Assembly (NCBI RefSeq): GCF_010731855.1
Contig: NZ_AP022620.1
Coordinates: forward strand, 4,278,001 to 4,342,000
DNA from: Mycolicibacterium anyangense
Lineage (GTDB): Bacteria > Actinomycetota > Actinomycetes > Mycobacteriales > Mycobacteriaceae
DNA length: 64,000 bases
Reading direction: 5' to 3'
Position 1 is the stretch's first letter. Each line of letters starts with the position of its first letter. The translations under genes were made by a program, and so were the position numbers. The notes under the pieces were generated by a model. It searched no databases. It was given only the letters and a program-made list of their open reading frames with translations, and was not told the DNA's origin. Below, one piece after another: positions 26,117-34,046 of this stretch.

Positions 26117-26944
26117 CTAGCGGCGGACGTCCATGCCCGCGTCGACCTTGAGGAGACTGCCGGTGAACGTTCGGCCGAGGTCGGACAGGAGGAAAAGGAT
26201 GGCGTTGCTGACGTCCTTGGGCTCGATCATCGGGAAGTCAGGCAACGCTGTCTGCATGGCATTGGCCATGTGTGGCGTCTGCTCGATCATCTTGAACAGT
26301 GCCGGGTTCTCCAGCACCATCGGTGTCGCGCAATTGGTCGGCGCAACCGCGTTAACCCGAATCCTGTGTGGTGCAAGCATATTGGCATATGCCCTGACTA
26401 GTGCGACAACCGCCACCTTCGTCATCAGATAGGCATCAGAACCGCCGCCGCCGTCGGTCATGTCCAGCAGGGCTGCCATCGAGCTGGTCGCGATCAAATG
26501 TCCGCCCTTGCCACGCTCCTTGAGGTGCGGGATGGCTACCTGGAAGGTATTCCAGACACCGATCTGCATGACGTCGATACCCAGGCGCAGGGCTTCCGGT
26601 GCATCGACTTCGTCGGGGTTGGAGAGGATGAGCCCGGCATTGGCCAACACCGTGTCGACATAGCCGAACTGGCGGACCCCCGCATCGAATACTGCCTGCA
26701 GGGCCGACTTGTCCCGAACATCGGCCGCTTCGAAGTGAATCTCGCGGCCGGTCTTCTCCACAAGGCGAGCGGTCTCTTCGAGGTCCTCCCACGTGCCCAA
26801 CTTGTACGGAACGCCGTCGATGTCGTGACAAACGTCCACGGCGACGATGTTCGCGCCTTCTTCTGCGAGAGTGACTGCGTGCGAGCGGCCCTGACCGCGT
26901 GCCGCACCGGTGATAAAGACAACCCGACCGTCGAGCAAACCCAC
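26117..26944 (-). CDS. Mycofactocin-type SDR oxidoreductase
   Basis: A 275-residue SDR of the mycofactocin-coupled kind. The Rossmann loop FITGAARGQGRSHAVTLAEEGAN is followed by the family-typical insert DVCHDIDGVPYKLGTWEDLEET, which is longer than in ordinary SDRs and is associated with tightly bound NAD. The catalytic tetrad region has IATSSMAAL and YLMTKVAVV. The start is GTG 26944 with AAGGA about 9 bases upstream; a far longer frame to 27133 has no site. It oxidises or reduces an alcohol or ketone with electrons exchanged through mycofactocin. A homologous SDR is at 29248. Confidence 0.88.
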   Translation of the reverse strand: MGLLDGRVVFITGAARGQGRSHAVTLAEEGANIVAVDVCHDIDGVPYKLGTWEDLEETARLVEKTGREIHFEAADVRDKSALQAVFDAGVRQFGYVDTVLANAGLILSNPDEVDAPEALRLGIDVMQIGVWNTFQVAIPHLKERGKGGHLIATSSMAALLDMTDGGGGSDAYLMTKVAVVALVRAYANMLAPHRIRVNAVAPTNCATPMVLENPALFKMIEQTPHMANAMQTALPDFPMIEPKDVSNAILFLLSDLGRTFTGSLLKVDAGMDVRR

Positions 26945-27302
26945 GATTATGTTTCCTTTCCGCCGGATGTGCAGACAGTGCGCATCGGCCACGGTGATCC
27001 GCCATGCGCCGAAGCTGAACGACGCCTCAGCGACCATACCAAGATATATCAATACGTTTATAGGAATAGCGAAATATGGCGACGGGGTAGACCGAAGCCC
27101 GCGGTTCGCGGCGGCGTGCTCGCGAGAGGGCATTCGAAGCTACACTCGATTTTCGGTTGCAATGACGAATCTGAGCGATTCACAGCAAACAGGCTCACAG
27201 CAAAGAGGTGCTCATGCGAACTGGTGGTGAATTGCCAATCGGCAAGTGCGGCAATGCAGGGTGCGTTGCGGCCGAGTTCGCCACAGTGAGCCGTGACGTC
27301 CC
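26945..27302. other. Divergent gap between the mycofactocin-type SDR and the DUF2889 gene
   Basis: 358 bases with an AT-rich patch at 27030-27075. Open frames here have no ribosome site and no recognisable product. It should contain the promoters for both genes. I see no good copy of either operator family. Confidence 0.45.
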
Positions 27303-28322
27303 ATGAGCGCTATTGAGTTGGGCTTACCAGATGCCGGGATGCATCCGCTGCACGGCATTCACGAACCGACGACGAGCACGCCGGCACGTTGCCCCGGCTC
27401 GATTCGGCGCACAACCTCGATAGACATGACACGTGATGCGGGCTCCCTTGATCCGGTGTATCTCTCTGGACGGGCACGGGACCTGATGACTACGCATGAC
27501 GGTATGGCTGTTGAGATAGGCCAGGCCAGCATGCGCGTGGCGGTCGAGAAGCTCACCCGCGTAGTTCGGCAGATCGACGTCGAACCCGTGGTCGCAGGAA
27601 TGGATTTGGTCGGCGCTCCGGCGATGGGCGGATTCCGGGCCGCGGTCGACAAGGCAGCTCCGGAGTTGAGCGAGCACCGCGACCTGCGCTATGCGCTGCT
27701 CGATGACGTCCCGGTCGCCACCCTGATCTCTGGGCATGCATTGTCGGCGTCCGGCGCGCTCGGGAACGGCGCCACGTCGGGCTACCTCCCGGTCGCAGAC
27801 CAATGTGCGGGTTTCGTGACCGGCGGACTGCTCATGACGTCATTTGAGTCCGGGGTCCCTGCTGTTGTGACTGGACCGCCGGCACCGCGACTCGAGGACC
27901 CCGACGACCCGTTGGCGTGGCATGACATGTCGGCGCTACCCGTCCACGGGATGCGTCGTCGGCGGCGACTTGACGTGAAACGCAACGGGGCCTCAGAGAT
28001 GGAAATCGATGCGATGTTCCGCGACACCTACGTTCGCGCCGACGGCATCGAGACCATCATCCACGAGTACACGGTCACGGCCGTCGTGGAGTCCGATACC
28101 CAGACAATCGTGAGCGCGCAGGCGGTGGCCCGCGTACTACCCTGGCAGGAATGTCCGGGCGCCGTCGCCAGCGCGACTCGGCTCATCGGAATGAGGCTCG
28201 ATCAACTGCACCACCGCGTGCGGCGCGAGTTCCGCGGGACGTCGACGTGTACCCACCTCAACGACTTGTTGCGCGGCGTCGCGGACGCCGCCGCGCTGTA
28301 TGGCCTGCTGCCCGCCAGCTGA
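27303..28322 (+). CDS. DUF2889-domain protein
   Basis: A 339-residue protein of the DUF2889 family, with RRRRRLDVKRNG and EIDAMFRDTYVRADG near the middle, then VLPWQECPGAVASATRLIG and CTHLNDLLRG near the C-terminus. DUF2889 proteins have no known reaction but recur next to catabolic oxidoreductases and CoA enzymes in actinobacteria. The ATG at 27303 is used; a GTG-free alternative at 27339 (MHPLHGIHEP) is also possible, since no strong ribosome site decides. Convergent with the TetR gene at 28340. Confidence 0.78.
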   Translation: MSAIELGLPDAGMHPLHGIHEPTTSTPARCPGSIRRTTSIDMTRDAGSLDPVYLSGRARDLMTTHDGMAVEIGQASMRVAVEKLTRVVRQIDVEPVVAGMDLVGAPAMGGFRAAVDKAAPELSEHRDLRYALLDDVPVATLISGHALSASGALGNGATSGYLPVADQCAGFVTGGLLMTSFESGVPAVVTGPPAPRLEDPDDPLAWHDMSALPVHGMRRRRRLDVKRNGASEMEIDAMFRDTYVRADGIETIIHEYTVTAVVESDTQTIVSAQAVARVLPWQECPGAVASATRLIGMRLDQLHHRVRREFRGTSTCTHLNDLLRGVADAAALYGLLPAS

Positions 28323-28339
28323 GGCTCGGCGGCATACCG

Positions 28340-28969
28340 TCACCGCGGCGAGAACGCTCCCGGCAGAAAGGCGCGGAGCAACCCCTCGTCACCGCCGTAC
28401 TCGGCTGGCCCGGGCTCGGCCATGAGGCTGAAACAGATGCGAGCCACCCAGTAGGCCATCGTCTCCGGGGCCACATCGTCGCGGACGTCCCCTCGTGCCG
28501 CGGCGTCGGCGAATCGCTCGCCGAGTACCTCTCTCAAACGGCTCTGCCATTTCTCGGATGCCGAAGCGGCGTGGTAGGTGCGACCCAATTTGTCGTCGAA
28601 GGTGAACATTCGCATCGTCGGTGACTCCCGCGCTGCCGCAATGCCAACCATGCAGCTACTCACCAATTGGTCTGCGAACGGCTCATCGGTTTCCCAACAG
28701 CGCTGCGTCGCGTCGAGCACTGCTGTCACTGCCCGCAGGAAGCACTCGGCCAGCACCGCATCGCGATTCGGGAAATAGCTGTACACGGTGCTGCGATGGA
28801 CCCCTGCCTTGTTCGCTATGTGGGTCATCTTCGTGGCGTCCAGCCCGCGCTCTGCGTAACACGCCTCCGCCGCGTCTAGCAGGCGGTCGCGCGCCTGGTC
28901 GTCACTAGTCGGCAGATCCGCGCCCCAGGCGGGGGTCCGCGCTACGGTCCGTGTCCCCATACCGTCCAT
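28340..28969 (-). CDS. TetR/AcrR-family regulator
   Basis: A 209-residue TetR protein: RDRLLDAAEACYAERGLDAT then MTHIANKAGVHRSTVYSYFPNRDAV form the DNA-binding domain (about residues 29-70). GGAAAGG precedes the ATG at 28969. It is divergent from the SDR at 29248 and convergent with the DUF2889 gene, so local control of the SDR is plausible. No operator can be matched to it with certainty. Confidence 0.88.
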   Translation of the reverse strand: MDGMGTRTVARTPAWGADLPTSDDQARDRLLDAAEACYAERGLDATKMTHIANKAGVHRSTVYSYFPNRDAVLAECFLRAVTAVLDATQRCWETDEPFADQLVSSCMVGIAAARESPTMRMFTFDDKLGRTYHAASASEKWQSRLREVLGERFADAAARGDVRDDVAPETMAYWVARICFSLMAEPGPAEYGGDEGLLRAFLPGAFSPR

Positions 28970-29247
28970 TCAACCTTTCCCAGACTTCGAACCCAACCTT
29001 GACTCGACCGACACTCTTGCCTAGTTTGTCGTTTGGGAGACAGATCATCGGACAGTGTCGTCGTGTTGACAGGATCGTTTAACGTACGCGCCGGCCGTCT
29101 GGTGGCTGATATGTCAGCACCTGTGCTCCTTGCCGAAGGGAGCTACGTGCGTGCCGGCAATTGCGGCGTGTTCAAAGAAGCGGTTCCGGCCGCTACGGCC
29201 GTAGCTCTGCTGTTCACACCTTTTCGATGACGAATGGGAGCATTGCC

Positions 29248-30066
29248 ATGTCCGACTTCTTCAGTGGCAAAGTCGCGTTGATCACCGGTGCAGCGCGCGG
29301 GCAGGGGCGCGCTCACGCGGTTCGGCTCGCTAGCCGCGGTGTCAACATCATTGCGGTAGACATCTGTCGGGACATTCCGACCATGGACTACCCGAACGCG
29401 ACTCGAGCCGACCTCGACGAGACCCGGGATCTCGTGGAGGCCGAGGGCGCCAAGATCGTGACCGGCGTGGCCGACGTCGCCGACCAGGCGGCGCTGAAGG
29501 CGGTCCTCGATGACGGGCTTGCGCATTTCGGTCGCCTCGACATTGCCATCGCCAACGCCGGAATAGTGCGCTACGGCGAAGATGAAGATCCGATCGCCAC
29601 CTGGAACGACATCATCAACACCAACTTGACCGGCGTCTGGAACACCTGCTTCCTCGCTCGTCAGCCCATGATCGACGGTGGGCGCGGCGGTTCGATCGTC
29701 ATCACCAGTTCCTCCGCCGGCCTCAAAGGCACAGGTACCCATAAGACCGGTGCCCAGGCGTACACCGCCTCAAAGCGCGGCATCGTCGGACTCATGCAGG
29801 TGTTAGCGCTGGATCTGGCCCCCCACAACATCAGGGTCAACACCATCCATCCGACCGGCGTGGCCAGTGGCATGACGATGAATGACGCATTGGCCAAAAT
29901 GGTCGAGAGCGGCAGCCCCGAGATCATGGCGATGCAGAACGCCCTGCCGGTCCAGATTCTGCAGCCCGAGGACATCGCCGATGCCGTCGAGTGGCTCGTC
30001 AGTGACAAGGCCCAGTACGTCACGGGTATCACTCTCCCCGTTGATGCGGGCTTCACCGTCCGCTGA
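29248..30066 (+). CDS. Mycofactocin-type SDR oxidoreductase (second copy)
   Basis: A 272-residue SDR of the mycofactocin-coupled type. ITGAARGQGRAHAVRLASRG is near residues 12-31 and the same kind of NAD-binding insert, DICRDIPTMDYPNATRADLDET, lies at about 37-58. ITSSSAGLKG and the YTASK catalytic segment follow. The ATG at 29248 is preceded by GGGAG at 7 bases. Related to the SDR at 26117 but clearly distinct, so the two probably act on different alcohols in the pathway. The next gene is controlled by its own 24-bp site, 75 bases downstream of this stop. Confidence 0.88.
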   Translation: MSDFFSGKVALITGAARGQGRAHAVRLASRGVNIIAVDICRDIPTMDYPNATRADLDETRDLVEAEGAKIVTGVADVADQAALKAVLDDGLAHFGRLDIAIANAGIVRYGEDEDPIATWNDIINTNLTGVWNTCFLARQPMIDGGRGGSIVITSSSAGLKGTGTHKTGAQAYTASKRGIVGLMQVLALDLAPHNIRVNTIHPTGVASGMTMNDALAKMVESGSPEIMAMQNALPVQILQPEDIADAVEWLVSDKAQYVTGITLPVDAGFTVR

Positions 30067-30141
30067 CCCGCTACCCACGTCGACCGATGTCGGCCGTCGC
30101 TTCAGCGAGAAGGTGCTTGATCGCGGCGGCGGCTCGGAATA

Positions 30142-30165
30142 AGATTCAAAGAAATTATAGAATCT
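30142..30165. promoter_or_regulatory. 24-bp operator-like element, site E, before the amidohydrolase
   Basis: AGATTCAAA-GAAATT-ATAGAATCT, right half 8 of 9 and left half 7 of 9 against site A. It ends 69 bases before the amidohydrolase ATG. A partial extra half-site GTAGAATCC follows at 30174, within a short hairpin CCAGGA / TCCTGG. Confidence 0.55.
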
Positions 30166-30234
30166 TGCCAGGAGTAGAATCCTGGATGAGTCAACAATCA
30201 CATCCCCCTCTGCCAGAGGCGTAAGGAGCCAAGG

Positions 30235-31434
30235 ATGCCTTTACAAGACACCCATCAGATCGTGTCAGTCGATGACCACCTCATCGAGCATCCCCGAGTC
30301 TGGCAGGACCGCTTGCCGGAGAAGTTTCGTGAGGCAGGCCCCAGGATCGTCGAGGTGGACGGCCAGCATCTGTGGTCATACGACAACACGTTGTACCCGA
30401 CGATCGGTCTGAACGCGGTGGCGGGGAAGCCGCCGGAGGAGTGGGGCACCGATCCGGTGCGCTACGAAGACATGATCCCCGGCTGCTACGACCCGGTAGC
30501 GCGGGTCGCGGACATGGATCTCGACGGCGTTCAGGCGGCCCTGTGCTTCCCTTCGTTCCCAGGGTTCGCGGGTGGAACGTTCTATCGGGGCAAGGATCGC
30601 GACTTGGCCCTGCTGTCTGTCAAAGCGTGGAACGACTTCCACGTTGACGAGTGGTGTGCGGCGGCGCCTGATCGCTTCATTCCACTTGGCATCCTCCCGA
30701 TCTGGGACATCGACGCGTCTGTAGCCGAGGCTGAGCGCTTGGCCGCCAAGGGAGTGAGGACGGTGTCCTTCCCCGACAGCCCGGTGCCATTGGGTCTGCC
30801 GTCGTTCCACTCAGATCACTGGGACGATCTATGGCAGGTTTGCTCGGACGCTGGCATGCCGGTGTCGCTGCACTTCGGGGCAGGCGGCTATGTGCCCGGG
30901 TTCTCGTTCACCAAGACCTCCACCTTCCAGGACGACCTGGCAACCCAGCAGATCGCGGCCCCCTTCGCGGTGGCAATCACCATCTTTGCGACCAATCTGA
31001 TGTGGTCTACCGTCGACCTGTTGTTCTCCGGCAAGCTGCAGAAGTTCCCGAATCTTCAGTTCTCACTGTCCGAGGGCGGCATCGGTTGGGTGCCCTACAT
31101 CTTGGAGCGTGCCGACTACGTCTGGGAACGGCACCGCTACTACCAGGCGATCGACTTCGACTCGCGCCCTTCGGAGCTGTTCCGTTCCCACTTCTGGGGT
31201 TGCTTCATCGATGACGAGCACGGATTGTCCAATCGCCACGCGATCGGAATCGACCGAATTTGCCTGGAAATCGACTTCCCGCACTCGGATTCGAACTGGC
31301 CCAACTCACGCAAGCGGGCGGCTGAGGTGCTCGCCACGGTGCCCGATGACGAATGTGCTCTCATCGTCGAGGACAACGCGCGCCGCATGCTGAACTTCCC
31401 GCGGCCGGCTGACGCGAAAGTCGCGGCCGTCTAG
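30235..31434 (+). CDS. Amidohydrolase-fold protein (ACMSD-like)
   Basis: A 399-residue TIM-barrel protein of the amidohydrolase 2/ACMSD-like group. The N-terminal metal-site analogue is SVDDHLIEHP (D-x-H) and later LHFGAGG holds another ligand; near the C-terminus is CLEIDFPHSDSNWPNS with an aspartate-proline-histidine pattern. Such proteins hydrolyse or decarboxylate ring-cleavage or other acidic products using one metal ion. Which reaction happens here is not clear. The gene starts with AAGGAG close upstream of the ATG and has site E 70 bases upstream. Three strongly acidic and hydrophobic segments are typical of the mycobacterial subgroup. Confidence 0.85.
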   Translation: MPLQDTHQIVSVDDHLIEHPRVWQDRLPEKFREAGPRIVEVDGQHLWSYDNTLYPTIGLNAVAGKPPEEWGTDPVRYEDMIPGCYDPVARVADMDLDGVQAALCFPSFPGFAGGTFYRGKDRDLALLSVKAWNDFHVDEWCAAAPDRFIPLGILPIWDIDASVAEAERLAAKGVRTVSFPDSPVPLGLPSFHSDHWDDLWQVCSDAGMPVSLHFGAGGYVPGFSFTKTSTFQDDLATQQIAAPFAVAITIFATNLMWSTVDLLFSGKLQKFPNLQFSLSEGGIGWVPYILERADYVWERHRYYQAIDFDSRPSELFRSHFWGCFIDDEHGLSNRHAIGIDRICLEIDFPHSDSNWPNSRKRAAEVLATVPDDECALIVEDNARRMLNFPRPADAKVAAV

Positions 31435-31564
31435 CTGCTGAAGAAGATGCTGAATGCGGGTTGAGGCGGCTCTGGGCGTTGCCTTTGTTCAACGGCCGGG
31501 GCGCCTCGACCACCATTCGGCGCGACAGACCGGCCAGCGTCATGACTCCGATTGAGGGCGTGAG

Positions 31565-32371
31565 ATGACGCGCGTCGGTTTCTTCGGGATTGGTCAAATG
31601 GGCGGCCCGATGGTGTCGCGGCTGCTCGATCGTGGTCAGCACGAGATCGTTCTCTATGCCCGTCGGCCTGAGGTGTGTGCGCCTTACATCGCGCGCGGGG
31701 CGCGTCTGACTCGCTCGCTCAAGGAGCTGGCGATAACCAGCGATGTGTTGATCCTGTGTCTGTTCTCGGATCTGCAGCTGCGGGCGACGGCTTTTGGCGC
31801 GGCAGGCTTCCTTGCGCATCTGGGCGAGGGCGCAGTCGTCGTTTCGCATACGACGGGTAGTCCGGCGCTTGTCGCTGAGATGGCTCGTTGCGCACCCCAG
31901 GTGCATATGGTCGACGGTCCGGTCAGCGGGGGCCCGGAAGATATCGGTCAGGGCAAGTTGACGGTATTGGTGGGCGGTGAGTCCGGTGCTGTCTCTGTGG
32001 TGCGGGACATCGTGAACGCCTACGCCGACCCCATAATCGAGACCGGCGCACTCGGGAGTGCGTTGACGGTCAAGCTGCTCAATAACCTTCTGTTCGCAGC
32101 CAATTCGCAATTGCTCGCGGCAACCGCTGCGGCCGGAGCAGCGTGGGGATTGGACGAGCAGTCCTTGCTCACCGCCTTGAGCGCATGCAGTGCAAGCAGC
32201 ACAGCCCTTCAGCGTGTGCTGCAGGTCGGCGGTCTCGCTCCCTTCGAGCGGCGCGCGACGCCGTATCTACGCAAGGACGTCACGGCGGCGGTTGCGCTGG
32301 CCGAGGAGTTGGGATTGGCGATCGATCTTGTGCGTGGCGTGGCAGAAGGTGGACCACTGGCGGTGACGTGA
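31565..32371 (+). CDS. NAD(P)-dependent beta-hydroxyacid dehydrogenase (HIBADH-like)
   Basis: A 268-residue protein with the Rossmann motif GFFGIGQMGGPM at 5-16, catalytic block VDGPVSGGPEDIGQGKLTVLVGG at about 116-138, and the conserved lysine in VKLLNNLLF. It belongs to the 6-phosphogluconate/3-hydroxyisobutyrate dehydrogenase family. It is a little shorter than the usual 290-300 residues, with a short C-terminal domain, but has no break. It probably oxidises a 3-hydroxy acid to a semialdehyde or keto acid. A convergent CoA ligase follows. Confidence 0.87.
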   Translation: MTRVGFFGIGQMGGPMVSRLLDRGQHEIVLYARRPEVCAPYIARGARLTRSLKELAITSDVLILCLFSDLQLRATAFGAAGFLAHLGEGAVVVSHTTGSPALVAEMARCAPQVHMVDGPVSGGPEDIGQGKLTVLVGGESGAVSVVRDIVNAYADPIIETGALGSALTVKLLNNLLFAANSQLLAATAAAGAAWGLDEQSLLTALSACSASSTALQRVLQVGGLAPFERRATPYLRKDVTAAVALAEELGLAIDLVRGVAEGGPLAVT

Positions 32372-32393
32372 CTTCGGTTGGCGTATCGGCGAT

Positions 32394-33875
32394 TCAGGTT
32401 GTCAGCTGCTGAGCGAGTTCGCGCTTCGACACCTTGCCCAAGCCTGTGAGTGGAAGCTCGTCGACCACGTGTAACCGCTCGGGCCACTTCTGCTTCATGA
32501 ATCCCCGCTCGTCGAGGAATCGGCATATCTCGTCGAGTGTGACGTCGGGATGATTGGCGGAACGCTGAACAACCGCGCATACGACCTCGCCGCGCGCTTC
32601 GTCCGGTAGGCCGAGAACGGCAACGGTGTCGATCAACGGGTGAGCCAGCAGCTCGTTCTCGATCTCGGCTGGGGCAATATTCTCACCTTTGCGAATGATC
32701 AAGTCCTTCAACCGGCCTGTGATCACCAGCCTGCCGTCGGACCGAAGGAACCCCGTGTCGCCGGTTCGGAGCCAGCCCTCTTGGGTGACCGTCGCGATCC
32801 ATTGCTCGCGATCGACATAGCCCGGTGTCAGGACATCACCGCGCACTTCGACCTCTCCTGTCGAGGCGATGCGCACCTCGGCACCGGGAACGGGCAAGCC
32901 CGCCGTGTTCGACCGCTGTTCAAAGGTGTCTGACGGCTGGATCGCCGTCACCGTTGGGGCTTCCGTCATGCCGTAGCCATGCAGAACGGGCACCCCCAGA
33001 ACATGTCTGATCTTTTCGTGTAGCTCCGGTGGGCAGGGCGCACCACCACCGATCAGCATGCGAAGCGTAGGGATGATCGGAGCGTCGCCATCCGATGCGA
33101 GCTGAGCGGAAAGCAGCATCTGGTAGAACGCCGTGCTTGAGCCGGTAAACGTCACCCGATTGGCGGCAAGCACGTCAGCGATGTCGGACTCGATCCGCGG
33201 TAGCAACAACACGGGAAACTCACCGATCAGGGCGCACGAGAGATAGAAGATGCCTCCCACATGTGCGATGGGAAAGTTGATGGTCCCTACGTCGTTGGGC
33301 ACCGATCCCAGGCCGAGTGACTTCACGTAGCCCCGCGCTGCCGTCAAGAGCGACTTATCGCTGTGCTGCACTCCTTTCGGTTGGCCGCTGGTTCCCGATG
33401 TGAAGAAGACCCATCGGGGCTGCTCTGGAGGGAAACTCTTTGCCGTTGATGTTGCTTGGTTCGCCGGCATTGAACGGACAACATCGAGGAAGTCCGGCGG
33501 AAGCTGAATCACCCGTGTACCTGGTGGCGCGTTGTGCTTCGTCGATTCATCGACGATCAACACGTCGGCGTGGGCGATCTCGAGTGCGGCCGCGACCTCC
33601 CGTTTGCGGAACAGATGCAGCACCGGCGCCTGGACGGATACGCTTCGTGAAAGCGCCAGCATCAGAACCGCTGCGGCGCAATGACTTGGCAGCTGCCAGG
33701 CGACGGTCATGGTGCTTTCGACACCATGCGCTGCCAGCCAGTCTGCTGCTGCCGCTGACAGACTGGCCACCTCAGTGTTCGTCAGCACCGTGCCGGTTGG
33801 CTCGACCAGCAGCCGACTGTCAGGACGGTTCAATGCCGCAGACTCGAGCTCTTCGGTGATTGAACAGGGGACCAT
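32394..33875 (-). CDS. AMP-binding acyl-CoA ligase
   Basis: A 493-residue ANL-superfamily ligase. The P-loop TSGTSGQPKG is at 159-168. GWLRTGDTG, GRLKDLIIRKGENIAPAEIE and the C-terminal lysine in LPLTGLGKVSKREL are all present. It activates an organic acid as its CoA thioester via an adenylate. Its short N-terminal domain points to a smaller acid than for long-chain ligases. It is divergent from the aldehyde dehydrogenase operon, and a diverged 24-bp element (site G) lies 36 bases upstream of the start. Convergent with the dehydrogenase gene at 31565. Confidence 0.9.
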   Translation of the reverse strand: MVPCSITEELESAALNRPDSRLLVEPTGTVLTNTEVASLSAAAADWLAAHGVESTMTVAWQLPSHCAAAVLMLALSRSVSVQAPVLHLFRKREVAAALEIAHADVLIVDESTKHNAPPGTRVIQLPPDFLDVVRSMPANQATSTAKSFPPEQPRWVFFTSGTSGQPKGVQHSDKSLLTAARGYVKSLGLGSVPNDVGTINFPIAHVGGIFYLSCALIGEFPVLLLPRIESDIADVLAANRVTFTGSSTAFYQMLLSAQLASDGDAPIIPTLRMLIGGGAPCPPELHEKIRHVLGVPVLHGYGMTEAPTVTAIQPSDTFEQRSNTAGLPVPGAEVRIASTGEVEVRGDVLTPGYVDREQWIATVTQEGWLRTGDTGFLRSDGRLVITGRLKDLIIRKGENIAPAEIENELLAHPLIDTVAVLGLPDEARGEVVCAVVQRSANHPDVTLDEICRFLDERGFMKQKWPERLHVVDELPLTGLGKVSKRELAQQLTT

Positions 33876-33910
33876 CGGTACGTCCCTCCGTGGAGTCAGG
33901 TAGCCGCCAG

Positions 33911-33934
33911 AAAATCTGTGCAGAGTTAGAATGA
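33911..33934. promoter_or_regulatory. 24-bp operator-like element, site G (diverged), before the CoA ligase
   Basis: AAAATCTGT-GCAGAG-TTAGAATGA, 6 of 9 in each half against the consensus; AAAATCTGT is close to the AGAATCTGT half of site B. Weak, but well placed for the minus-strand CoA ligase. Confidence 0.35.
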
Positions 33935-33988
33935 TAGCGTCGCGCCGTCGTCAACTTCGCGTATCCACTCTTGCGCCAAATTAGATTA

Positions 33989-34000
33989 ATAGTTAACTAT
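33989..34000. promoter_or_regulatory. AT-rich perfect palindrome before the ALDH operon
   Basis: ATAGTTAACTAT is a perfect 12-bp palindrome in a strongly AT-rich patch, 47 bases upstream of the ALDH start. It may be the operator or part of the -10 region for the operon 34047-37683. No clear link to the 24-bp element. Confidence 0.4.
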
Positions 34001-34046
34001 AGTGGCGTACAGTGAGGCCGATACAGCCACCTCGGGAGGATCTTCC

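Noticed and set aside
33989..34000. Counting the ATAGTTAACTAT palindrome as an eighth 24-bp site
   Set aside because: With the left half AGATTAATA nearby the right half does not fall at the correct spacing.
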